This document shows positions 32,913 through 43,913 of a DNA stretch of 64,000 bases, piece after piece (the first letter of the stretch is position 1; every line of letters starts with the position of its first letter). Under the pieces are notes generated by a model that saw only the letters and a program-made list of their open reading frames with translations, did not search any database and had not been told where the DNA came from. The position numbers and the translations under genes were made by a program. The stretch is from assembly GCA_029891385.1 (NCBI GenBank), contig CM057228.1, positions 83,626,964-83,690,963 of the forward strand. The letters run 5' to 3'. Source of the stretch: Erythroxylum novogranatense. Its lineage: Eukaryota; Streptophyta; Magnoliopsida; Malpighiales; Erythroxylaceae.

Positions 32913-34241
32913 GAAGAAAAGAGAACCAGAGAGTAGAGTCAAGCAGAAGGTTCTCAATCTCGTGCACCCAAAGCAACAAGGTCTCTAGTCTCTATTCTAG
33001 AAGAAGATACAGCCAAAAAGGCTAAAGAGACTGAGAAGAAGAGAAAATCTGAGTCCAAAAAGTAAAATCTCAAGTCAGAAATCACAAGACCGATCAAGGT
33101 AAGAAAAGACTAAGAAGATTAGTCGGAAGAAGACTGTGTCCACTGCTGGGGAGGTTAGTCGAAAGAAAGATACCCTAAATGCTGCTAAAAAAGAAAAAGA
33201 AAATGAGCATAGCAGAGTTCAGGAAATTCCCACTGCTCAATAGGAGGAACTAGAGGAGATAAGCCTGGTTCAGGAGAATCCTATTGAAGCAGAAACAGTG
33301 GAAGCAGCAGAACTAAACTTGGTTCAGATACCATAGGAGAAATCCGATGAATCTGGTCCAACTGTATACAACTATTCGAGAATTTTGAGAAGAAACAAGT
33401 TGAAGATCAGAATGGTTGAAGTTCTATTGCTATCTGCAATCAACCAAAGAAGAAGGTAACGGTTGTCATACAACCTATCTTAATAAATAGTGACACATGG
33501 AATTTACTGAAAGAAGACGAAAAGATGTTCTACGATGTCTTGAGGGATGCAGCTACTAAGCCATACCCCACGCAAATATCCAGCAGACCATGCACTATTT
33601 ATCCCGTTACAGAACAGTCGATAATAAAGGTTGTACCAAACATACAACCAAGATATCCTTTGGATTTGAATAAAGGAAAATCAAAGCTATTTCCTGAAGA
33701 AGAAATCAATGATGATCTATCCGCAGATCAAATTGCAAAAGAAGTGCAGAAAATTGATGAGGCATGCACTTCGACAGAGATTTCAGACGGAGCTAGCTGT
33801 AGCTTTACAGACAAGAATGAAGAATGTCCAGAAGGGAAGACTGTAATGAGGACATTTGTTGAATCACTTGTCCGCATAGCTTTATGTATAGGCCCTTATC
33901 TAATACTGCTCTATACAAGTCAAGGCATACCCCAAAGAAGGAAGACAAATGCTTATGCTACTCCGCCTGTATGACTTAGATCTTCCTAATCTAATACATT
34001 CATTCGCCCACCAACTATTGAGATTAATGAAGATTACATCCTCCCTGATGCATATGCTACAACAATTGCGCTCACTTCACCCTCAGCAGAGAATGATCAA
34101 TCCTCTTCACCATCGGGCCTCACAAGTGAAATCAAGCAAATTACGCGAGAAGTCAACGAAATAAAGGAGATGATGAATGATTTGAAGAAGATGATGATGA
34201 ATCACAAGAGCCATCGTCATTAATCATTTTTATTATAACAA
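32913..34241 (+). pseudogene. Decayed distal part of the Copia-1 env-position region
   Basis: The Lys/Glu-rich coding style of the preceding ORF continues with frequent stops. An open stretch lies at 33525-33974 (FYDVLRDAATKPYPTQ, then LNKGKSKLFPEEEINDDLS). The end, about 34126-34222, reads EIKQITREVNEIKEMMNDLK and then MMMNHKSHRH before a stop, a short heptad-like coiled-coil candidate. It may be the broken C-terminal half of one longer protein with 31818-32912, or a second ORF. No function can be assigned. Confidence 0.55.
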
Positions 34242-34441
34242 ATTGGGGAGAAGGGAATGAGCGGAGGAGGAAAAGAAAATGTTCAGAAAAGAATTTCAAA
34301 AGGTGTGACTGAAGAAGAAAAGAAAAGAAAAGAAAAGAAGAATTCTGAAGATAAGCTTTTTTTTGTTTCTTTTATAAATTTTGTATTTTGTATTTTGTTT
34401 TCTTTTTGTATATAATTTGTTATTATCAAAAAGGGGGAGAT
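34242..34441 (+). other. Copia-1 polypurine tracts before the 3' LTR
   Basis: At least three purine runs occur: GGGGAGAAGGGAATGAGCGG near 34244, a run of AAAAG repeats near 34314-34336, and AAAAAGGGGGAGAT ending at 34441 next to the LTR start TGTTAAG. Several purine tracts between env and LTR are a described Sirevirus trait. Only the last one is in the position to prime plus-strand synthesis. Confidence 0.75.
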
Positions 34442-35498
34442 TGTTAAGTCAAAATGACTTCACTTAGATATAATTTTGATGTATAACAAAGAGAACAATA
34501 AAAGAAAAAAAAAGCAGACGAAGCAATACAAACGAAGCAATACGAACGAAGCGATGAAGATGCAGACGAATAGAAATAAGACGAAGACGCAGACGGAAAC
34601 AAAAATACAGATGCAGACATAGACACAAAATAAAAAGCATTTAAGACACAAATTGAAAGAATGTACGCAGATTTAACAAAATAAGATGTCGACGCAGATT
34701 TAATGTAAATACGTATTACGCAGATGCGATATGACGCAGTAAACACGATTTAAAAATGCAAACGCAGAAACACAGACGTAAAAGATATAGACAGAGAAAG
34801 ACTGACGTAGGATTCAAAAAGAAGATGCAAGAGTCGTTCGAAAGAAGTTACGTAACTCAACTCGATTAACTGCTTTTAAAGATTCAAGAAACAAGATTCA
34901 AGAAGCAAGAATCCGTAAACAAGAATCAAGAAGCGGTTGGAGACGAAGGCTATAAATATAAGTCAAAGTCGAAGATTGAAAGTTAGTTGAAAAATTGGCT
35001 GAATTACATCTACGCGATCGTAAAAAGCATACTAAACAAATTAGCCGAGAGCTATTTTATCAGAATAAGTTTTCAAACACTTTTACGTGAGAAAGTAGTG
35101 TGTAAAGCCCACAGAGGCTAAGTGTGAAAGACTCTCGATTGTAGAGACTCAAGAGGCTCAGAAGAATACTTGTAAAAGTTGAAGAGATAGTGAAATCTCA
35201 GAAAGAATTCTGAGGACTGGACGTAGCCCACGGTTTGGGGTGAACCAAGATAAATCTCTGTGTCAACTACTCTTACTCTATCTCTTTTAGATTCAAGTTT
35301 TATGATTACTTAGTTAGTAAACAAAGTTTTTTCAAAGTTTTGATTAATTAGAATCTATTGGAAGTTCTATAAAAGAATTTTATTTCTAACAAATAGTTTT
35401 TGAAAGAATTTCAAAAAAGGGGAAGACACAATTCAACCCCCTTCTCGTGCATTCTTATATCGTTTTCTAAGTATTGTATTAACGTGTGATTCACTTCG
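34442..35498 (+). repeat. Copia-1 3' LTR
   Basis: Begins TGTTAAGTC and ends CACTTCG, followed by TGGAA. The last base is G where the 5' LTR has A, so the canonical CA end has mutated. A TATA box (TATAAATA) is at about 34951. The AGACG array (about 34515-34830) is much more degraded than in the 5' LTR. Confidence 0.92.
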
Positions 35499-35503
35499 TG
35501 GAA

Positions 35504-35885
35504 GGCCTAATGGTGAAGAAATAGAGATGATTTTGGTGCATCTTGTGTAAGATACAAGAAAAAGAAAGGTTCTTTCTTACACACACATTCTTTTTCTCTC
35601 TAACTCCTGGTGACTGGAGGGTTTTGTCACCTTTGTGCTTGAGCACGAGGGTGACGGGGGTGTCTCTCAATTTTTTCTTAATTCACTCCAAATGGCTCCC
35701 AACTTGGTTCCAATCACTCCAAACTTGCAAATTCAAAATTTAACATAAAAAACTACAATCAAACTCAAGAAAGGACAAGATTAAAGCAAGAAATAACTTG
35801 AAAACCAAGCAACAACAACTTAAATAACCTAATAACTAACCAAAATATGCTTTAGTTAAGGTCATGAGCTTCACCAAAGTTCAAT
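35504..35885. other. Sequence between Copia-1 and Athila pol; no gene
   Basis: The first part (GGCCTAATGGTGAAGAAATA onward) is the continuation of the block interrupted at 6614. From about 35630 the sequence probably belongs to the untranslated 3' side of the minus-strand Athila fragment. An imperfect inverted motif around GTGACGGGGGTG and TGTCACC is present. The short ORF at 35543 is not supported as a gene. Confidence 0.4.
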
Positions 35886-36790
35886 TTAATCAAGAAGAGT
35901 AAGTGAAAGATAAGAAATCACTTCCCTTTTATGAGAGAGAACTCCTCTAATGTAAAACTTGCATCGATTTCCATTGAACTTAAAGGCTTCACCCTTGGTG
36001 TTCTCCAATTCTATTGCTCCATGATCAAATACTTGAAGTACCTTAAAAGGTCCACTTAACCTTGATTTGAGCTTTCCAAGAAATAAACGAAGTCTTGAAT
36101 TGTATAGAAGCATTAAATCTCCACTCTTAAACTCCTTCTTCTTGATGTGAGCATCATGCCATTTCTTAACTTTCTCCTTGTACAACTTGGAATTTTCATA
36201 AGCATCAAATCTTAACTTTTCCAATTTATTAATTTGCAGCAACCTCTTCTCGGGTGCAATTTTCCAATCTATGTTCAATTTCTTTATTGCCCAATAAGCC
36301 CTATGCTCCAACTCTAAGGGTAAATGACAAGCCTTTCTATACACAAGTCTATAAGGAGTAGTACCTATATGTATCTTGAAAGTTGTCCTATATTCCCAAA
36401 GTGTGTCATCCAACTTTAAAGCCCAATCCTTTCTTGAGGCAATCACTTCCTTCTCTAAAATCTTCTTCAACTCTCAATTCACCACCTCTACTTGTCCACT
36501 AGTTTGTGGATGATATAGGGTAGGCACTCTATGGTGAACATTATACTTCCTCAAAAGAACTTCAAATGGATTATTACAAAAATGACTACCCCCGTCACTT
36601 ATAATTGCCCTTGGCACCCCAAATCGAGTGAATACCCTCTTGATGAAATGTTAAACCACCTTACCATCATCTATTAGAGTAGCTATAGCTTCAACCCACC
36701 TAGAAACATAATCCACTCTAACTAAGATATATTTTTTACCTAGGGAAGATGAGAATGGTCCTATGAAATCCAAGCCCTACACATTAAATA
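35886..36790 (-). pseudogene. pol: Athila-type integrase (minus strand)
   Basis: Read on the minus strand, the core shows DYVSRWVEAIATL, then [16 protein letters not shown] (second Asp) and [12 protein letters not shown] (Glu), so all three DDE residues remain visible. The open C-terminal part (35886-36470) begins [20 protein letters not shown] and includes [20 protein letters not shown], the form characteristic of Athila/Tat-branch gypsy integrases. A stop sits just after VEVVN and another within the core near 36650. The enzyme would join element cDNA to the genome. Confidence 0.88.
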
Positions 36791-37400
36791 TCTCTACCTC
36801 TATGATGTTTGAAAGTGGCATCTCATCCCGCTTGGATATATTGCCCACTCGCTGGAACCTACCACACTTCAGTAAATTTTTTTGAGTATCCTTAAACAAG
36901 GTTGGATAGTAAAATCCATACTCCAAGACCCGAGCAGCTATCTTATTTGCTCCATAATGCCCTGTATAAATAGAACTATGGCATTGCATTAACACTTCAC
37001 TTATCTCATCATCAGGGACATACCTGTGAATCACATTGTCAGCACAAATCTTATACAGTATAGGTTCATCCCAAATGTAATGAGAACATTGGAATAAAAA
37101 ACATTTCCTTTGTTGATAAGAAAGATAAGAGGAAAGAACACTACCTAAGAGATAATTTGCAATATCTTCAAACCAAGGAAGAAAGGGGTTTTCTACCATT
37201 ATTAAGGCTTCATCAGGGAAGTGCTCCTCAATTTCCTCTTCTTCTTCTTTATGTTCCCCTTCAAGTCTTGATAGGTGGTCTGCTATAACATTTTTTGCTC
37301 CTTTCTTGTCTTTAATCTCAAGGTTGAACTCTTGGAGTAGAAGTACCCATCTGATAAGCTTAGCCTTGGCATCCTTCTTTACAAAGAGATAATGCAATGC
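36777..37400 (-). pseudogene. pol: Athila-type RNase H end and integrase zinc finger (minus strand)
   Basis: An open frame of about 206 residues starts with the last part of RNase H (HYLFVKKDAKAKLIRWVLLL, then NVIADHLSRLE). An acidic linker (KEEEEEIEEHFPDE) and the integrase HHCC-type region (HSSIYTGHYGANKIAARVLE) follow. The usual second Cys pair is changed (LKCGRFQRVGNIS), so zinc binding is doubtful. It precedes the integrase core directly. Confidence 0.85.
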
Positions 37401-38640
37401 CGCATGATCTATAAAGACTATAATATGTGAGCCTAAACGATAAGAGTGAAATTTCTCACATGCAAAGACTACTGCAAATAACTCTTTTTTTTGTAGCGGT
37501 GTAGTTTAGTTATACACCTGTCAAGGTCTTGCTAGCATAGTAGATAGCATATAGTTTCTTCTCCTTCTGCTATCCAGGTACATACCCCACTGTGTGGTCA
37601 CTTGTATCACATATAATCTCAAAAGGAAATGACTAATCCGACATTGTCAAGATAGATGTTGTTGTAAGTGCCTTCTTCAATCTATTAATAACGTCCAAGC
37701 AATCATTAGTAAACACAAAAGGCACATTTTTTACTAACAAATGGGTTGAGGATCTAGCAATAAGGGAAAAATCCTCAATGAACCGTCAGTAGAACCCTGC
37801 ATAACTAAAGAAAGCTTAGATGCCCTTATTGTTGGTAGGAGGGGGTAACTTTTCAATCATTTCAATTTTTGCTCAATCCACTTCAATCCTTGTGCATGAG
37901 ATCCTATGGCCCAATACAATCCCCTATTGGACCATACAATGACACTTCTCCCAGTTTAGAACTAGATGAGACTCCTTACATCTTTGAAGCACTCTGTCTA
38001 AATTAAACAAACAATCATCAAAAGGATCTCCAAAGACAAAGAAGTCATCCATAAATACCTCAATGAAATTCTCATTCATGAACGCAAAATGGCTATCATA
38101 CACCTTTGGACTGTGGAAGGTGCATTACATAACCCAAAAGGCATCCTCCGATAAGCAAAAGTCTTATAAGGATAAGTGAAAGTGGTATTCTCTTGATCCT
38201 GTGGGTATATGGACACCTGATTGCACCCTAAATATCCATAAAGAAAATAATAAAATGCATGGCTAACCACCCTCTCAATCATTTAGTCCACAAAAGGTAA
38301 AAGAAAGTGGTCAGTCTTGGTGGCCAAGTTAAACTTCTTGTACTCAATATATACTCTCTAACTTGTGATGGTCCTAGTAGAAATATGTTCAACATTTTCA
38401 TTTTCTATCACTATCATGCCTCCTTTCTTAGGTACACATTGCATAGGACTCACCCACTCACTATCTGAAATGGGGTAAATAATCCCCGCATCAAAGAGCT
38501 TCACTACTTCATTCTTCACAATCTTTTGCATGTGTGGATTTAAACTTCTTTGTCTCTCCCTCACTGTTTTGCATCCTTCCTCAAAGCTAATCCTATGCAT
38601 CACCGTTTGATTGTCCTCCCAAGTGCATTTGTGTGTGAGT
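37401..38640 (-). pseudogene. pol: Athila-type reverse transcriptase and RNase H start (minus strand)
   Basis: From the 38640 side the minus strand reads RSLNPHMQKIVKNEVVKLFD, then AGIIYPISDSEWVSP and VPKKGGM (38358-38603). TYPYKTFAYRRMPFGLCNAP follows at 38076-38282. The segment with the catalytic YxDD equivalent lies near 38030-38060 (MNENFIEVFMDDFFVF-like in broken frame), and a damaged RNase H start follows. Many stops are present. Similarity stops at about 38640, where a plus-strand LTR-like sequence begins. Confidence 0.82.
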
Positions 38641-40095
38641 ATGTGTTAGTGTCTTTATTTTCTATCTTTTTATGTGTTAAGTTTCTTTATTCTTGAGGTT
38701 TGAAGTTATACTTAATAGGAATTAATATTATTTTATGTCAAGGTGTATTTTGGAACTAAATAGAAAGAACCACAACAATTTTGGGATAAAAAATAATCAA
38801 ACCAAAAGTTGACCATGATTAGACATGGCGTCGTGCAACAACTAGATGCTTAAAATGCAGCAGGTTGGAATAATAAAACAAATGAAGCAAACGAAGTAGC
38901 AAAGAGCTTTAAAAGGCTGTGTATAGTATGCATGAACCAACTTAATAATTTGGCACGTCAAGCTACAACGTAGAGAGAAGGAACGATGATACATAGTGAA
39001 GGCAGAAGAACAAAATACATCATGCGGAGAAGGTTTTAATTGTCCCATCGAATAGTAGAGTGTAACATAAGTGAGGGTGGCGACTGAATGTGGAAGAAGA
39101 GGCTAGGAGATGGTGTAGACGTGGTGCGTGGATGAACAGCTGCATGGAACACTATTAAACCCTATCCTTATTTGTCCCATCAATGAATAGTGAGTGAGAG
39201 AGGGCTGCATAACAAGCAAATAGAGAAAAGGGCTAGCAACAGAACAAGAAGAGCAACGCCCGCTACAGTCCCAACATCAGCGACAGTCCCAAATAATTAG
39301 GAAAAATTGTGATGTTAACTAAATTTTTATTTTTTGGTTTACAAAATCCTAGTTATTAAACTCTGCATGTTGTGAGACTTTTTTTTTCTTTATTTCAATC
39401 GATTTATTAGTTACGTATTAACTATTTTTAGGTTATTATTTGATTGTTTAATTTTATAGCTAGGTGCACAACTAGTTTGTGATTTTATACAATCAATTGT
39501 TAGATTAAACAGGTTGACGTTCAATTCTTTTAATCAAAAGTAGCGACTAGGATTTTTGGCTACTACATTAAGGACATAATTCTAGGAAAAATAATTATCT
39601 AGGCTAAATATACATCATATGTATGTTGTCTAGTTCATCGATTTTCTTGATTCGTAAAGCTATTAATTAATTAAATATGAGATCGAATCTAGGTTATTAA
39701 TCAATAAGGGTTAATTCAAATACATGGTTTGGTTAACTAAACATAAGAGAAAATAGGTAAAGAAATTTACCACGATGAATGCTTAACTAATAAATTGGTT
39801 ATTTTTAGTGTTGATGATCAACGCAAGTTTAATAATAAAGGAGACTAGAAACCAATATTTGTTTTTATTGATTATTAAATTCTCATTATTTTGTTATTAG
39901 TTATTTTTCAATTTCATACTCCAATTAAATTATGTTTAATTTACAATTACAACCCCCCTTTTATTGCGTAGCTACTAACGTTTGAATTTCTTGTGGGAAC
40001 GATCCCTACTTTCCACTACTACATTAATTTGTATTGTAGGAAGTTGGTTTCTTTTTATATATGATTGCAGACGACAACATTCACCAAATTTTGGC
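38641..40095 (+). repeat. Athila-type LTR (plus strand, left boundary approximate)
   Basis: The right part contains the segment seen before Athila primer sites (CTTGTGGGAACGATCCCTAC at 39991 onward), and the primer-site-like sequence follows at 40098. The left limit is inferred from where the minus-strand RT similarity stops. The whole stretch is AT-rich with no supported gene. Confidence 0.55.
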
Positions 40096-40097
40096 AC

Positions 40098-40118
40098 TAT
40101 TTTAGGGGAATGTTTGAC
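40098..40118 (+). other. Degenerate Athila primer-site region
   Basis: TTGGCACTATTTTAGGGGAA corresponds to the TTGGCGCC...GGGGA sequence that follows Athila LTRs. Several bases have decayed. Confidence 0.55.
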
Positions 40119-40258
40119 AGTTTATATACGTTACACGTTCGAATCAGTCTGAAAATTTGCAGTACAATCCTTAAATTGAGAAAACAACAAAGGCATTAAG
40201 AAAGAAGATGAAAGAAAGACAACAAGTACTGAGAGAAGAATGACAAAGGGAAAAGAAC

Positions 40259-41880
40259 ATGGATGCAAATCGCACTTTATGCCAATTGGCTGCTCCAGCT
40301 GAGTATCGACAAGCTCATTGCATTAATTTTCCAAATTTGGGTGATAATAACACTTTTGAGCTGAATTCAAGACTGATTCATTTGTTACCCACTTTCTGAG
40401 GCACATTGGGAGGAGATCCTTATAAGCACTTGAAGGAGTTTGATGTTGTTTGTATGGAGATGAAGTCTATTAATGTCACTAAAGAGTAGATAAAGCTAAG
40501 GGCTTTTTCCTTTTCTTTGAAGGACAATGCCCAAGATTGGTTATATTATTTACTTGTTAGAAGTATTAAAACATGGGTAGAGATGAATAAGTTATTAATA
40601 GATATTTTTTTCCCAGTTTCCAGGGACACCAATATTAGAAAAGAAATCTATGGCATTTGACAAAACACCAGGGAGTCATTATATGAATATTGGGAGAGAT
40701 TTAAGAAGCTGCGTGTAAGTTGTTCCCATCATCAAATAAGCGAGCAACTATTGATTCAATACTTTATAAAGGTCTTTTACCGACTGAGAGGAGTATGATA
40801 GATGTTGTACGTGGAGGAGTGCTAGTTGATAAAATACTAGTAGCTGCATAGGATTTGATCTCAATTATGGCTTCTAACTCTCAACAATTTGGAGCTCAGA
40901 ATGATTATGGTTCAAGACATGTTAATGAGATGGGAGTTTTGTCATTGGAAAGAAGATTAGATGATTTGGCTTCTTTAGTGCGTCAACTTGCATTATCTAG
41001 GAAAGAGGAAGTTAAGACTTGTGGTATTGTTCTATGGTTGGCCATCCCACAGATATGTGTCCCACTCGACAAAAAGACCAAGTTGAAGAAGGCAAAGCAA
41101 TGGGTGGTTATTTGGGACAAGGAAGTATGTTCCATATTTAAACACGTATAATTCGGGTTGGTCAAATCATCTAAACCTCCGTTATGGCAACAATTAGGGA
41201 CAACAAGTAAGTTCTAATTCTCAGCCATATAAACAGCCTTATGTGCCTAGACAGCAACAACAAATGGGAAAAAGTTCTAGTGAAAATAATTCTTTGGAGG
41301 ACATAGTCAAGACATTGTCCACGAATACTATGAACTTTCAACAAAATACCATGAAATTTCAGCAAGATACGTAAGCCAGCATACAAAATCTTGAGACTCA
41401 AATGAGCTAAATGGCAATTGCTATCAATAGGTTGGAGGCATAAAATTCAGGAAAGCTCCCTTCTCAACTTGAGATGAATCCAAAGAAGAGTGCTTGTGCT
41501 ATCACCCTTTGAATTTTGAAGAAGTAGAGAAAGAAGTTCCAAAGCAGTCATAAGAGAAAAAAGGAGGGTGATTCTTGCATTGCTAAGCTTAAGTTCAGTG
41601 TACAACCTTCTTTTCCTAGTCGTTTTTCCAAGAAGAAGAAGGAGGATCAATAGAAAGAAATTCTAGAAACTTTTTGCAAGGTAAAGGTAAATATTCCTTT
41701 GCTTGATGTTAATAAACAAATTCCTCATTGTGTTAAGTTTCTTAAGGAACTCTGTTCCTCAAAGAGAATGTTAAATGGAAATGAAAAGGTGCAACTGGGT
41801 AAGAATGTTTTTGTTGTCTTTCAAAAGAAGTTACCTCCTAAATATCCAGATCCAAGTATGTTCACAATCCCTTGTAAAAT
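40259..41880 (+). pseudogene. gag: Athila-type gag (plus strand)
   Basis: From the ATG at 40259 the translation shows Athila gag in broken frames: INFPNLGDNNTFELNSRLIH, LPTF, LGGDPYKHLKEFDVVCMEMK, IKLRAFSFSLKDNAQDWLYY, and EQLLIQYF followed by ERSMIDV. An open piece at 40855-41151 begins ISIMASNSQQFGAQNDYGSR. A glutamine-rich region follows (PYKQPYVPRQQQQ near 41225) and then a charged tail. It would form the particle shell. Stops occur at many places (for example after LPTF near 40398), so it is not coding now. Confidence 0.82.
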
Positions 41881-42025
41881 AGGTTATAGAAAATTGAGAA
41901 AGATTTGTTGGATTTAGGTGTGTCAATTAATGTTATGCCTCAATCAATTTATTAATCTTTGAATATGGGGCCTTTGAAAGAAACTGGTGCCATAATCCAA
42001 CTTACTGATCAATCTAATGCCTAGA
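41881..42025 (+). pseudogene. pol: Athila-type protease fragment
   Basis: LDLGVSINVMPQSIY, followed by a stop and then GPLKETGAIIQLTDQSNA, corresponds to the Athila protease active-site region (usually DLGASINLMP). Similarity ends near 42025, well before RT. Confidence 0.7.
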
Positions 42026-43011
42026 GCTCAACTTAAGCTTTGGGGTTTGTAGGCTTATGGTTTGGACTTGAGCTCATAGGTTTTATGGGCTTTTATTTTG
42101 GACTTAAACTTTTAGGTTTTGACCTAGATGATTTTTGGATTCTATTTTTGGCTTACCTCTCTTCGATCAAGTGAATTCACCTTTCACATCCTGTACTAAC
42201 TTAACAATTAAAGAAATAAAAAATAAAATTATTTTTATGACCATTTTACTTATGGGCCTATACTAAGTAATTAGGAACTAAGTATGGGAACCAATTATTT
42301 AGAAAAACATCACTTAGTGCAGGCTTTTAAGAACTAAAGATCCAAATGAAGTCTTATTTACTAATTTTGAAAACTTAGGTATAATTATACTAGGAATAAT
42401 ATAAAATAAAACATACAAATTATATTAAAAATCACATCATAAGAGGTGTAATAAAGTTAATTTATCAAGTTTAAAGTTTGATATCCGCTAATTAGAGTTT
42501 ATATGAAGACAATTTCTTTTTATGTTAATTCCGTGTCAAGTGTAAGATTCGATATATGATTATAGAGTTCAGAGACTTCACTCTATTAGGATCAAAACAG
42601 ATAATAATCATACCATAATGATGAGAACAATGATTAATAATAATTATTTAAGAGTGTTCGAGAAAATTTAGCTTACTCCTCCCATTTTGTCTCAATTTAG
42701 TTCTCAAAATATAAAATATAAAGGGGTTCAAATCCTTTAAGTCATCATTAACAAGTTATTACTTATTATGGCTATTAAATCCCTTTACATGTAATCATAG
42801 CAAATTTATATCAAGATTTAGGAGCTTATAAGGATAACACTTGATTATTCCTCTTAGATTTTCTCCTAGTCTTAACCTTGAAAACATCTGAGGATTCCAT
42901 ATTAAGTGCAGTAGAAGATTTAATAACACCAACTGTAGACTCAGTTCAGTTGATAGATTCTTAGAGTTTACATTAACTATAAACTCATGAGAATGATACT
43001 CTACATTAATT
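42026..43011. other. Unassigned AT-rich sequence
   Basis: No gene is supported. About 42030-42125 repeats short phrases around TTTGGACTT and AGGTTTT with GGGCTT between them. The minus strand at 42795-43253 is open for 152 codons, but its composition and the tandem repeat inside it argue against a protein. It is probably non-coding retroelement leader belonging to the LTR that ends near 43152. Confidence 0.35.
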
Positions 43012-43175
43012 AGTCCTTTCTTAGTGTTGGATCCGAGACCCAACTGCTTATAACTTAACACTCTTGCTCTTGCTCTGTTACCACAGTTGTTGGATCCAGG
43101 ACCCAACTGCTTAGACTTACCACTGTCACAGTTACTTTGATACCACAAGATATTGGACCCCGCTCCCGGAGCCCA
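43012..43175 (-). repeat. Three tandem LTR-end plus primer-site units, about 64 bp each
   Basis: On the plus strand GTTGGATCC-like cores start at 43025, 43089 and 43152. Each is followed by a CCCAACTGC-like or CCCAACTTC-like run. Read on the minus strand, each core resembles an LTR end (GTTGGGTCCTGGATCCAACA), and two are followed by TGGTAACAGAGC or TGGTATCAAAG, which resemble the tRNA-iMet primer site. Confidence 0.6.
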
Positions 43176-43754
43176 ACTTCCGTATTCCTGATACCTTGCG
43201 CTTATAACATTGCAGTGCTGTATGCTGTTGTTCCATAAAAGTGATGAGCGCACACTACCTAAACATCGTAATCACATATTGACTTGTTCATATCAAATAT
43301 AGCTTAAAGCCTCACGTTATCCTAGAGGAAAGAATCACCTTAATCGGAGTTATATAACTCAAGATACACTCCAAAAACCTAAAAGAGTTCACACCTGAAA
43401 CATGCTCTCTTAACAGGCCTCTCACGTCCTTTAATGTGAACTTCCTCAATTTAACTCCAAATGATACCAATTTTTTTAGAAATAAATATATATGTCTTAT
43501 AAATCCAATGGTTCAAGCCTCATTTCAATTGGAGGTCGGATGAGGGATTTATACCCAAAACAATAGACAATGCTCACTTCCAAAATCAAATTGAAACTCT
43601 TTTGGAGAGATTGCCATAACTTTTTATCTAGATGTCAGATTGTGTTCTTTCTTTCACCATTTGAAATTAGACATCTAGATCTACAACTCTTATGAAGACC
43701 ACAAAACTGGATTCGGCCTCTAACATTGTCCAATTTGCACTTTTTCCCGTAGCT

Positions 43755-43913
43755 GTCCGTTAAACGGACACACATGTCTGTTTAACGGACACGTTCGGGT
43801 GAAAGTGTACTGAATGGTTCGCAAATGTCCGTTAAACGGACATGGGCAGGGTAAGGGGTGTTTTGGCACCCGAGGCTGTCCGTTTAACAGACATTCGTAT
43901 CCGTTTAACGGAC
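43755..43913 (+). repeat. Five copies of a 15-nt near-palindrome
   Basis: GTCCGTTAAACGGAC or its variants lie at 43755-43769, 43776-43790, 43827-43841, 43878-43892 and 43899-43913. The two main forms are reverse complements of each other, differing only in the central TTTAA/TTAAA. They are inside the LTR and not part of an ORF. Confidence 0.85.

Larger units (their letters stand above)
6615..35498 (+). mobile_element. Copia-1: Sirevirus-like Ty1/copia retrotransposon, interrupted
   Basis: Two LTRs (6615-7649 and 34442-35498) share TGTTAAGTCAAAATGACTTC at the start and GTGTGATTCACTTC at the end. TGGAA lies immediately before the first (6610-6614) and after the second (35499-35503). Between them are a tRNA-iMet primer site, gag, protease, integrase, RT and RNase H in Copia order, an extra ORF downstream of pol, and polypurine tracts. 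Removing the insertion at 8044-27321 leaves an element of about 9.6 kb, the size expected for Sireviruses. The Sirevirus assignment rests on the gag style (a CCHC knuckle, then a lysine-rich MMAKWEDLDSSES-type stretch), the extra ORF and several purine tracts. Stops and frameshifts make it non-autonomous now. Confidence 0.88.

Noticed and set aside
42795..43253. 152-codon minus-strand ORF
   Set aside because: It runs through the three tandem LTR-end units, giving KQLG-GSN repeats by translation of DNA repeats. No protein family is recognisable.
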